From Gigantopelta aegis (Eukaryota > Mollusca > Gastropoda > Neomphalida > Peltospiridae): a stretch of DNA of 64,000 nucleotides. A program made the translations under genes and the position numbers. Each line of letters opens with the position of its first letter. The first letter of the stretch is position 1. The stretch covers positions 28,066,207 to 28,130,206 of the forward strand of contig NC_054704.1 in the NCBI RefSeq assembly GCF_016097555.1, written 5' to 3'. The notes beneath the pieces are model-generated. The model made no database searches and had not been told where the DNA came from. It saw only the letters and a list, made by a program, of their open reading frames with translations. Shown here in pieces: positions 1-12,200 of this stretch.

Positions 1-144
1 GGGCTCTTATTTTGTTACCGACAGTTAATTTTCCAAAGTTTGTAGATTCACTTATTTTGTAATATTTGTTACGACTTGATAAGACAGGAATCTAGACCCA
101 TAAGCGTACAAGACAGTGGTGTAAGGGGGAGACCACTGCCAATT

Positions 145-428
145 CTCCATGCTGGAGCAAAACCTCAAATTCACGCAAAGATGAAATAGATATTCGGGCA
201 AAATGTGCTAACCTGAGACCTTTTTGCCATGTACTTTCATCATTCTGCACTCAAAATTAGTTGTAATAAAATTTAAAATGCGTAGTGATTCGTTTGCAAT
301 CCTATATAGCTGTTTGGTAGTAATAGTAAAATGAATAAATTTTGTTATCGAGATTCGGGCATTTTCTTTTAATTCGCGCAACATCCGGTCTGGGCCCTTA
401 CAAAACTGGGAGCCCGTACGCCTATATC
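145..428 (+). repeat. Dispersed ~290-bp repeat (GGCGTACGGGCTCCC family)
   Basis: Shares CTGGAGCAAAACCTCAAATT at one end and GGGAGCCCGTACGCCTAT at the other with copies at 30850, 13738, 10668 and 38403. Family not recognised; no coding capacity. Confidence 0.75.
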
Positions 429-545
429 TAGTTGTACTGAACGCGACTGTTTATACGACGTGGAAGTACGTTACAATTTCGAAATTCGCGAGGGTTTTCT
501 TAATGAAAGACTATGTATGGGGTCGATTAGTTTGTACTAGTCTTA

Positions 546-2446
546 CAGTTCTTGCCTTTTGAAAAACAAAGGCGAGTGAAAAATTGCACACCTCAAAACG
601 CTTAGGCGAGTGAAAAATCGCACTCATAAAAATGCTAAGGCGAGTGAAAACCAAGCATTATTAATTTATGAAGTAATTGGTACATGTAAATGCAGACATG
701 TTGCAAAAATGAACCAATAAACCAATGTTTTCTTCTAATTTTATGTTGTTTGGTTCATTAGTGTAGTCTGACTTCTTTTCCCTTTCAGGAATGGAGTTAT
801 AATTTATTTAAAAGTTTCAGGAGTAGTACTATAGAAATATAATTATGATATGTCTGATGCAGACAATTTGATTTTTGAATTACAATATGTACTATTCAGA
901 TAATTTGATGCACACAATTATATATATACCTTTTCAATATTAGATGGTTCGATGAACGTCTTGAATTTCATTATGTACAACGAACATGTTTAGGATAGTT
1001 GTGATGGGGAAAAAAACCCCACTGGTTCCGAGGTGGTTCATGAACTACGACCCAAACATCTCAGGTGTGCACTACCGACTCATATTATTAAAACATAAAA
1101 TAACTCGTGAAACGTAGGTCTACAATTACTTCAATTGACAGTGTTGATTGGGACATAGACATTCACGTGGCATTTTTAATTCAACAATTACGCAACCAGT
1201 CTCCCTCCCTCAACATTTTGTAACCCGTCATTTGACCTACCGCTACGAACTGCTCTTACAGCGTTACGTCATTGATCTAGAACCGCCCCAATGTTGTTGA
1301 TTAAAAAATATACAAAGTCTGACAAAATCTGTCATTACAAAGGATTTTAGTCCAAACGTGGGATGCCATAATAAAGATAATTAAAAAAAACAACAATAAT
1401 TTTAGACACCGTCATCAATGCGTAAAAAGTTGTCAAGTAGACCAGCGTGTGCCAAGAGTACAAATAATCTGACCCCGATAGCTCTGATTGGTTAATATGC
1501 CACGGAGTACTGCGCATCAAATCATGTTCCAGTCACATGGTCTGTGACTTTCTAACAAACGAAACAAAAATTAAATAGTCGGCAATAATCATCGATTACT
1601 GTTACTATAGTGTGTACATAGCATATGCACATTCATTAACCTCTGGCTGAAATACAAATATTTAAATGAAGTTTTATTTGATTTTTTTATTTAAGATAAA
1701 AAAGAAAAATAATAGACGTAAAAAAAATACCTAGGCTTATTCCTGCATACCTATTATCATTTCTTTTCCGTCTTTTTATTATCCCGTCTAAAAAAACATG
1801 TTTTATGTGTTTTAATTAATTTTTTTTTTTTTTTTTTTTTTAAATTTGAAAGAAAGTATAAAATTACACGATTGCCATTTTCGGTACCTCACGTAAACTT
1901 TGTAGGCTAACAGTTATGAACTAATCGAGGCAATTTTACCGACTTCGCTGAATTCCGTAACGAGTTCATTTGTGTAGGCTACATAAGTCACTATTTAATT
2001 CAATCCCGTTTCTCTTTTTGTCAAAACTATATGAACAGTATAAATGAGTTATCCTTATCAGACGTTGTGATCTATTACCTTACAAAAGTGGACTGTTTCT
2101 AATTAATAATAAATTAAATAGGCAAAGAAGTTTTGATCGGATTGGTACGTTATCGAAGATGTCTATTAAACCTGTGTTTTCCGATTTGTATAGCAAAGAT
2201 AAGTACCAGTCATATATTAAAATATTGCATGGACGCTATCGTTTTCGTAACTTCTTTTTTTCTGGTATTATTAAACGGATCTTTCTATCAGCTACATAAG
2301 GTAAATAGTGGCAATCAATATACAAAATTATTTTAGGTGCGCTGTCTGTTAAGTGTAACGTGCGTTATTTTTCACACTTGCCAGATTGAAATTACGTGCG
2401 CTGTACCAACGCGATCGCACCCGCGCACCTTAAAAGGCAAGGTCTG
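546..2446. mobile_element. 1.9-kb non-autonomous DNA transposon, copy 1 only
   Basis: The equivalent site in copy 2 (TAGTCTTATTTATG) is empty. The insert starts CAGTTCTTGCCTTTT and ends AAAAGGCAAGGTCTG, imperfect inverted repeats, with GTCTTA duplicated at 540-545 and 2447-2452. Near the left end GGCGAGTGAAAAA occurs about three times, and related TTTTTCAC..TTGCC lies near the right end. No transposase is seen. CAG...CTG ends and subterminal repeats suggest hAT-like, but a 6-bp duplication is not standard for that group. Confidence 0.75.
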
Positions 2447-2569
2447 GTCTTATTTATGACAAATTATTTTAAGTTTAGCTAAATATTACACTGTGAACTA
2501 GGATACTGCATCTTTAAAATGTATGTTTGCTAGATGACTTAGAATATGTATCTATGAATTCTTTTTGGG

Positions 2570-2872
2570 GGCAGGACGTAGCCCAGTGGTAAAGCGCACG
2601 TCTGATGCGCGGTCGGTCGATCTAGGATCAATCCCCGTCGGTGGGCCCATTGGGCTATTTCTCGTTTCAGCCAGTGCACCACAACATACATATCAAAGGT
2701 CGTAGTATGGGCTATCCTGTCTGTGCTATGGTGCATATAAAAGATCCCTTGCTACTAATGGAAAAATGTAGCGGGTTTCTTCTCTATGACTGTCAAAATG
2801 ACCATATGTTTGACATCCAATAGCCGATGATTAATAAATTAATGTGCTTTAGTGTTGTCGTTAAACAAAACA
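2570..2872 (+). mobile_element. tRNA-headed SINE (family A), copy-1-specific
   Basis: Begins GGCAGGACGTAGCCCAGTGG (polymerase III A box) with GATCAATCCCCGTC (B box), then the shared body AAAGATCCCTTGCTACTAAT and a tail ending AACAAAACAAAC. Confidence 0.85.
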
Positions 2873-3363
2873 AACTTTTTTTTCAATTCTAATTGGATCT
2901 AATCATTTGTTATATGAATATCTTCTTAGCAGCTAGACTAGAAAATAAGCCTACCTACTGACCTGGAATTCAAGTAGTTTTGTAGTTTTCATTAACTGAT
3001 AATCACACATAGACTTTCAGAGGAATTTGTTGTTCCAAAAATCCAATGACTTGTGATGTCATGTAACGCGTTTTGCTTATTTCATCCTCAAAGACTGAAC
3101 ACTATTCTAAGTTTAGTAGGCAAGACAATTTAATAGCCATCACCAACAGAATAAAATTAAATTGTACCCACCTACAAAATAATACATCTGGATACTTGCC
3201 TCTGTGTCCCCGGCTGCCACTTACACTCGTATAACATTTTTGGATTTTCCCTCCCATCACACTAAATAATTTCCTTGTGTTCTTCGTTTCATCGTTTACT
3301 GCTAGCATTTACACACGTTTATCTCAGTTTTCATTTTCGAAGGTTATCTACAGTCAAACTTAC

Positions 3364-3563
3364 GGTGGAAGGTCGGGAAATGTTTTCATGGTAGTGTTGT
3401 TTTCTTTCCATCGCATCCTCCTCAAATCGGACAAGTCTTTCAGTCTGTGGATGATCGACAGGAACTTTTTCTGAATGGGGAATTCATCAGGTTTTCCCCA
3501 ACGTTTCCACGAATCAATAACTAGGAGTTCGGTGAAATATGACTTGACTGGGACATTTTCAGT
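3364..3563 (-). CDS. OAS-1 coding exon 4: OAS C-terminal domain
   Basis: Acceptor ATTTTAG|ACTGAA and donor CCACC|GTAAGT; 200 bp, phase 0 to phase 2. It reads TENVPVKSYFTELLVIDSWK and then RWGKPDEFP, matching OAS ELLTVYAWERG. The final exon (DVMNPFNNV in OAS-2) is expected about 550 bp left of position 1. Confidence 0.9.
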
Positions 3564-6500
3564 CTAAAATTAAATCAAAAAGAGGAATAGACTAGAACAG
3601 AAACGAAACAGAAATAGAAATAAAATCAAATCAAATAAACTATCGTGTACTATAAAGAGTTTATACATACATACATACATATATATGCATTTGGCCTGGT
3701 ATGCATAGTCAACGATATATAATGCACATTATTACTTAATATCAACAAATATACTCGTATAATTAATTAATAAAACGGTTAAATGTGACGGCTATTATAT
3801 ATAACGGACGCAGCCTCTGGCGAGCCAGTGGTTACGTAATACTTAACGTTTCACGTCAGGAATTAGTCTTAGAGCTGAAGAAACAAAACGTACCTGATTT
3901 TTGCGGATGCATTGCAATGTTCTGAAATAATATCCATCCCAGTAAGCCGGCGATAAGTATATATTATTTTTCAATAGAAAATAAACCATCATCGTCACAG
4001 TGTCAAATTAACTGTATTATATTTTGTCCATGCATTAACCCACGTACTGTAATGATACTCAGAATATTTTGTTAGTTAATTGATATTTTCTTTCCGTGGC
4101 CTGTACCTGTGGTTCCTGATTGGCAGGTGTATATTTTGGACGGTCACCAGTCACGGTGTCTAGACACCTAACAAAAGACGTGCACGTTTTATTAAGATCA
4201 CAGGGTATTGTGGTGTAGCCGCGTGGCCATCCCTTAAATGATAATGGACTTTATCAGCCATCCTTCTTTATTACTGTAAATAATTCTGTAAAACCCTTGA
4301 TTAAGTAGACTTTCCCCGTCTAAAATCACAAAAGTGACCAATTACGTAGGCCCAAAGAAAAGAAAATTATCACTTGGGTATCGCGAGTGGTCGTTTTTAC
4401 TCTAACATACCCTACCAATAGGCCTAATAGTATGCCTTATTTGTCTTTGGATTTTTTAAGAGAGAAAAATACTATAACCCCATTTCGTTCTATTGATGCA
4501 AATTAAAATATATTTAGTTAAATAGTTTATTATATTCATTTAATAATTCATTTATGTTGTTTTACAAGTCAGGTTGATAAAAGCGAAACGTCTTGTCGTT
4601 AATGACTGCCTTTGTTTACACTGCGCATACTGGAGTTGGTCGTAGCTGACGTCACTTCGCCCCACAATACAATACCGGACGCATCGGAAGCAAAAGAAAA
4701 TGGCTGCCCCAGTTAGCAGGAATAATCACGGTTATTTATTAACTCTAAAATTACGCGTTTTTCATTTTTTAAAGTGTCAATATGTGTTGGTCGTCCGGGT
4801 ATGCGTCTTTCGAACACATCAGGCTCATATTTAAGTTGATCCTCCCTTTTAGGTTGATTATTACCAATGCATACGATAATATTTGAAAAGTAAAAAAAAA
4901 AAAGAGAAGAAGTAATTTAAACAACTGTAGCTTTAAAAAAGGGATATGAAGTGCAATTACGATAAAATATCTAAAACGAATTGAATACGAATGAATGAAT
5001 GAATGAATGAATGAATGAATGAATGAATGTTTAACGACACCCCAGCACGAAAAATACATCGGCTATTGGGTGTCAAACTATGGTAATGCAAATAAATAAA
5101 GTGATGATCAACATCAATATAAAAATTCAAGGTTTAAACAAAAACAGTGTAAAGAACTGTGCAAAAATACAAATACAAATATCACAGAATTTTACGGACA
5201 CCGAATTTTACTCTAAACTTCAATTTGTGCTGTATTGGCCATTCTCAACGAGAATGTTACACCCCTGCACCACGGTGAGGTTACAAGCTAAACAATTATG
5301 ACACCATGTCCTGTCATTGAGTGCAAGTTAAACTTTAACGGCTTTCGATTCGTTTTGTTTTTATGGGTTTATTTTGAGGATCGCTTTGTCAGGTATGTTT
5401 GCACAGCAGTATTATTAAATGAATGTTAATTTAATAATTAAATAAAGATAATTTTTATTCAAATTTCTTTTAAAAAGTCTATGGTCAAGTAGTTTTTTTT
5501 CTAGGACAGTTCTATCCGAAGAAATAAATTATTGCGTTACCTGTTTTCGATAGTACGATAGGATAAGAGAAAGATATTAATAAAACGCGAAAGATTTTGT
5601 CAAAAATTAGGAAAGGTGTACGTAATAAATAGACCATTTCATGGTGTTTTTTAGAATAAGATTTTTATGTCAACTCGTGATGTGTGAAAACCATATTTTC
5701 ACTCAATGCTTTGTAATTCATGAAAATATGGTTTTCACACATCACTCGTTGACATAAAAATCGTATTCGAAAACACCCCCATGAAATAGCCTCTGTTTAT
5801 TTGTTAAAGTACAGTGCTGGAGCCAATCTTCGCTTTCGGGTAAAAACAATGGAAATGTTCGGGCAAAATGAGTTGGTCTGAATACCTTTTACTATGTATT
5901 TCATCATTCTACTCATATTAGTTGTACATCTATATATGTGTAGTTATTCGATTGGAACCCTATATAGCTGCTTGGTAGAAATTGCAAATATTAATAAACG
6001 TTGTAATGCAAATTCGGGCATTTTCCTTTAATTCGGGCAAAAATCCAATCTAATTGTAATTAGCTCCACTGGTTAATTACTATACCACGATAATGTTTAT
6101 AGTGCACATATATATGTACATCCCACCACTATTACTAGTATACTATGTTAATTTTACCATTAATTCTTAAATCACTCTCCACCTGTATTTGTATATATAT
6201 ATTGTGATTATATATGTATGTATTTATGCTGATAAGGTTTTTTTTTTAACTTAAGGCAAATAAAGAACTTGAACTATTACCTGTGGATCTAACAGCACCC
6301 CGTTGGAGCTGATGTCCAGTTGACCTTTCATTCTACCAATCAAAACCTTACTTGCAAAATCATGCCAGTGATTTGAAAAGAATTTGAAAACATTCGGGAT
6401 TATGCTGAGGGTATACGAAATGATTCGGGTGAATTACGAAGTATGCCGGAAACTAATTTCAATATAAAATGTTATATAAAATTCGTTTGAAGACGAAAAC

Positions 6501-9102
6501 AAAACCCGCGATGGTATAGCCATCAAATCTATTTATACTAGTATACAATACAAAGTTTATTACTGCACTTTTCCCCCTGTATTTTAATGTTGAATAGACC
6601 AACAAGTGCGCCTATTGCATAAATAGTCTCGCCCGATATTTTTAGAATTTGTTTGCAATTCAATTCAATTCAATTCAGTTTTATTGTACAAAACACTCAT
6701 AAGGAGCAGGTACAAAAACAATAACAATTACATATTACATGAAATCTCTCAACGTATATTTTCATAATCTGCGCTAAAATTTAAAGTATTTTGGTAAGAA
6801 ACAACAAAAGTATTAAAGGTATCACCACTGATGGCACTGAATATTTAATATCACAATATGCTGATGACACTACTTCTTGATGGATCTTCTGAGTCTCTGA
6901 ACAGTACAGTGACAGTTCTTGACTATTTCGCTGAAATTTCTGGCCTAAAAATAAACTACACTAAATCTAAAGCAATTTGGGTAGGAAGCAAAAAAAAGTA
7001 TTCTAAAGATGTTTACCATCATACTCGCTGGAAGTTAAAATGGGGTAAACCAATTTATTCTGCTTGGCATAAAATATAAATAAAATCATAATATCATAAT
7101 GCTTTACATTAAATATAAATAAAATCATAATATCTAATTTTGACTCTAAAATCAAGCAAATGCAGAACCTGATAACAATTTGGTCATTTAGAAAGCTTAC
7201 AGCATTAGGAAGAATTACAATTCTCAAAACTTTAATAATACCTAAAATCGCATACTTACTAATATCATTACCAAATCCACCAAAATACATTATAGAAGAT
7301 TTAAATAAAATGTTTTTCAAATTTATTTGGCTAAATAAACCCGAAAAAAATAAGCTCGATATATTAACACAAGATTACAAATATGGTGGTTTAAGAATGC
7401 CAAATATACATCATATTATGACCTCTTTAAAATCGTCTTGGATGAGAAGACTTTTTCTAAACAACACAAAATGGGTAAATTTATTTAAGTCAACCACCGT
7501 TCTGACTACAAAAGATCTTATTATTCATGGAGATTATTTCATTACATTAAAGCAGAAAAATATTCAAAATAGGTTTTGGAAAGATGTACTTATCAGCTGG
7601 CTGTTAATACAGAAAAACCAAAATCTTAAAAATACAGAAGATATACAAGGACTGAATATTTGGTACAATACAAATATACTAAAAAAAACTATAAACCATT
7701 TGTGTATATTAATTATATAGACAAAGAGATTTTGTTCATAAATGACTTACTTGATGATGAAGGAAACATTTTTGATTATATTACTTTTAAAGGAAGATAT
7801 GACCTAAAGACAAACTTTTTAAATTACGCATCGCTAGTGAATGCTGTAAAATCTTTCAAAACATTAGCAATACAACATTGACCCCTACAAAAAGACCTAT
7901 ATTACCTTTTAAAATGAAATTATGCTGAATGAAAACACGAGAAGTAAAGATTTGTACAATATTTTAAATAATAAATATGTAATACCAAAGTCACAAACAA
8001 AATATGCATCTAAGGGTTTAACATATGATTGTTGTATGTGGGAAAGGTTTTATGCTCTACCCTTCAAATGTGTAAAAGCTACAACCCTGTTATGGTTTCA
8101 GTATCGATTGCTCCATCGGATTTTAGCTACAAATTGTTTCTTACAGATGATACACTATGTAGATTCAAATAAGTGTAGTTTTTGTAAAAATGTCCCTGAA
8201 ACATTACAACACTTGTTTTATGATTGCGATAAAATAAAATATATATGGAATTTATTGGAGGAATGGATATTTGAAAAAAATGGACGTTAGAATTTCTCTG
8301 CATAACCATACAGTTATGTTTGGTATGATATGGATATGGACCAAGCAATTAACTGGTTAATAATCAATATAAAACATCACATTTATAGTATGAAAATACT
8401 AAACAACAGTCTTAATTTTAATGTTATAAAAACGAAATTGCAAAACAAATTTCAAATAGAAAGATATATTTATTTTAAAAATTGTGAGTATCAAAAATTC
8501 GGCGAACGTTGAGGAAAGTGGCATAACCTTTTTAGTGCTGATGGGACAACATAAAATCCTAAATATTTCTTTTTATTAGGCTGGTAACCTTTTCTTTCTT
8601 TATAGTCTTCGCTTTAAAAATATATAACAAAACAAAACAATAAACAAAAAACCCAACAACTTTGTAGCTTGTTTGGAAATTAAAAAAAAAAAAAATAAAT
8701 AAATAAATAACTGTTTGCCGTACTTCGTTTTGAACCTCACCTATTTTTACCATACTTCATTCATATTTCTAGGATACCAAGTGATGTTCTTACTACATTA
8801 GACACCCACTTAAAGCAGTTATTTAAAAAAACACCAAAACATTTGGGTGTTGATAGACAAACCTTTCCTTTCTATCCTTTCTTTCCCTTTTCCCTTTCTT
8901 TTCTCCCCTCTATCCTCGTTTTATCTATCCATTTTGACCCTCAGATCATTTTTAAACCCCACCACCAAATATGGATATGCTTGTGCAATATAGACGACAA
9001 ATGTATCATATATGTATGTACGTATGTATATACCGGTATATGTGTGTATATGTGTACATGTATATGTATGTGTATGTATGTGTTTATATGTATGTATGTG
9101 TT

Positions 9103-9134
<32 letters not shown>

Positions 9135-9160
9135 TGTATGTATGTATGGGTATGTATGTA

Positions 9161-9211
<51 letters not shown>

Positions 9212-12200
9212 ATGTGCATACATGTATATATGAAATATGTTATAATTTTATTATTATTGTACATTTGTAAGACGATGACTCAAGGCACCCCAATCTTGGC
9301 ATTGCCAGTGATCTGGGGTAGATCTACTGGTAGACCAGTAGAGCTCATTTTAATCAGATTGGCAAAAATCAGACTGCTCCACCCACCCCTCCCCCACCCT
9401 ATAAAAATAGGACCTCATACATCTATCTCTTTACATGTTTTTATATACATTTTTACGTGCAATTCAATTCAATTCAATTCAGTTTTATTGTACAAAACAC
9501 TCATAAGGAGCAGGCACAAACACAATTTTTAAAAACATGTATGGTTAACACCTAATAGGTCCATGACATTATTTACATGCAAGTAGTTGACTTACTGACA
9601 CGGTACTTTACCTTTGTCCAGTACTTGACGAGTCTTGTCAGATGTTTAACATCTGGTGGAACGTACTTCACGAATTCGGTTTGCTTCTTGGCAAAACATA
9701 CAGAATAATATTGTCGTTCTTCCTCGGATAATGTTTTCATTTCTTTGTAGATGTATTTCGGTTCTTCTGAAATTTAAAAACAAGCTTAAAAGCCTAAACT
9801 TTAGCTTACGTTTATGGTTTACGCTATAACGACGTGTTAAAATATATTGTTATCATATCTCGCTCGGAAACTGGCAAACATATATATTTTTAAGCAAATT
9901 AAAGATGTCTTACCATGTGTGTATATTTGCCATTGCATTGCACTGAGCAGGACTCAAGCCACGTTTTTTTTCTTCTTTTTATAATATTGCATTAATACTT
10001 GATTGTAACTTTTGCAACTCTCCAATACAACAATATTTGCTTGTCTTCGTCATTTAGCGCTCCCCTTAACAAAGCTGCAGTGTACATGATTCAGAATTTC
10101 TAACTAATCTGACAAACTCAAAACAAAGGAACTTACATACATGTAGCAAAATCTTTAAATTATATTTTCTGCTATATTGATGACCTCGTAGACTTCGATT
10201 ATATTGCATGACAATGCCAGCAGTTCAGCTTCCATTGATTTATCAACCAAAGTTAGAAATAAAAGGTTAACAATAGAAAGTAATCCTGTTCAGGCCTTGA
10301 TCTTTATATATATAGATTCAAATCGACACTGGCTTCCAGATATATCATGCAATATTCTTCAGTATTTTGGCATAAAAGTTGCTTTATCATACCGGTTATT
10401 TCCTAGTATTTCAAAACGTTTTATGACCAACATGTAGATGCCGCTTTGATGATATGACGCATCAGTGACAAAAATGAAATGGGATGCAATACCTTATGCA
10501 ATACCTTTTGCTGAAAACGTTCAAGGACTACTACACCTTTACTGTTAACAGGAGATGCGTATGTTGGCGGTGATTCGTAATGATACATTTTTAAGACGGT
10601 AGTGTGTTTCGTTTTTCATAAATATGTTCATTAATAAAGGAAGTGATCATACATGTAGTTCTGAGGCATAGGCGTACGGGTTCCCATTTTTATAGGGGGG
10701 GGGGGGGGGGGGCAGACTGATTATTGCCCGAATTAAACAAAAATGCCCGAATCAGGATAACAACATTTATTCATATTACTATTACTACCAAGCAGCTATA
10801 TACGGTTGCAAAGGAATCACTACACATTTGTACATGAATTACAACTATTTGAAATGATGGAAATAAATGGTAAAAAGGTCTCAGGTTAGCACATTTTGCC
10901 CAGGTCCATATCCGGTTTGTTTGATTACCGACTATATGACCTAGTGTTCTAAGGCGCAGCGTAGCCTACTATTAAGGAACAGAGCACTATACCAAAGGTT
11001 CAAGTCTAAGCCTACACAATACCATGTAGTGCTTAGAATTGAATGTGTATTGAATTAATGTCAATTTAAATCTCACTGGATCCAGTTAGTATCACTGAGT
11101 GGTTTGAATGTATTTTCCTGCACATAAGACAGCACATACCACGGACTGAACTACATGTACTAGTCGGAAAATAGTCTAATGGTGAGGATTGATGCCGCCG
11201 ACCTATAATATTTGGTTCGAGAGTGAATTAGACAGAGACATTTCTAGACAATTGTGTCGTATTTGAAGCTAACATGCATCACTGAAAACAGACATTTGCG
11301 CTGGCATTGTTGGAAAGACGTGGGGGTGGAGGGGACAATGCTACATAGTGTCCAAATTTTAACGTTTAAAACATTCCTGAAAATCCAAAAAGAAAGCAAT
11401 TATATTTATTTGCTAAAATTAAATAGCTTTCCATTATTTCTATGTCCTCACCAACATCTACACCACACAAATAAATTACAAAAATAAATTAAATAAATAA
11501 AAAAATAAAAAACTTAAAAACTAAAAAGAAAAACATGTAAACCAGTGGACTACTCTCAATTTCGCAAAGAGGATATAACCAGCTTTGAATGTCATTCCTT
11601 GAACTGATCTTACTGTTTTGAAGAAGATCCGGTGCTGGCAGCAAATCCACTTTAATGGGCGCGTATCCAGGTAGTTTCACTTCAAACTGAACCGCGTGTT
11701 TCGTCGTCCTGGTGATATTCACGCCTTTAGCCCAGGTCAAGTCTTTCTTCATATGATTCGTCAACGCTTGCAAGTCCTTGGACACGTTCTTCCGGAACTC
11801 TTTCATGGTGCCGTAGCGATTGCTGTACATAACAAGATCAACATCTGAATGGCCCAGCAGATTAGTTTTTTTGCCTTGCGATCCACCCTAGAAACAAACA
11901 ATGTGATTCAAATCAAATCTTACTGTTTTTCCGCTTCGATACATAACTATTCCAAAACCATTTGTCTTTGTTTTTATATTGATAAATTAAATACACTCAG
12001 TCATGGTCTATTTTTATTAGAAATTATTTTTATCAAGGGTATATTAATACCAAGGAATCAAATGAAAAATTAGAAACAGAAAATCAAATAATGCTGTTGA
12101 AATTACGTTACGATTATAGTGAAAGGAAGGAGCGTGTTGACAAAATTTAATTTTAAAAAGTTGGGGAGGGGGGGAGGGGGGGAGGGGGGTAAATAAATTA

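Larger units (their letters stand above)
6046..9361. mobile_element. 3.3-kb element with 9-bp target duplication (Mutator-like ends), copy 1 only
   Basis: Ends are CAATCTAATTGTAATTAGCT and, on the right, AGCTCATTTTAATCAGATTG. GCAAAAATC is duplicated at 6037-6045 and 9362-9370. Copy 2 has a single GCAAATATC at the empty site. It holds a truncated LINE and a (GTAT)n array as cargo. The ends match those at 23671-24262. No transposase of its own is seen; a 9-bp duplication with related inverted ends fits Mutator-like elements. Confidence 0.8.

Noticed and set aside
2570-2640. tRNA-like heads in the SINEs as true tRNA genes
   Set aside because: Only A and B box-like parts remain, no full cloverleaf, and each continues into a SINE body.
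3180-3308. Minus-strand open segment (TRKLFS.MGGKIQ.CYTSV) kept in both copies, just after OAS exon 4, ending near a donor-like GTGAGT in copy 2
   Set aside because: No OAS similarity, no acceptor giving the needed phase, and the exon at 30138 joins exon 4 in exact phase. Conservation is what the duplication alone predicts.
4690-4770. ATGGCTGCCCCAGTTAGC with an upstream TGACGTCA, like a small gene start
   Set aside because: No splice partner or protein similarity, and copy 2 lacks it; more likely part of a repeat.
8843-9532. Long open frames over the (GTAT)n/(GT)n array, both strands
   Set aside because: Low-complexity translation of a microsatellite, rich in Tyr-Val-Cys or His-Thr.
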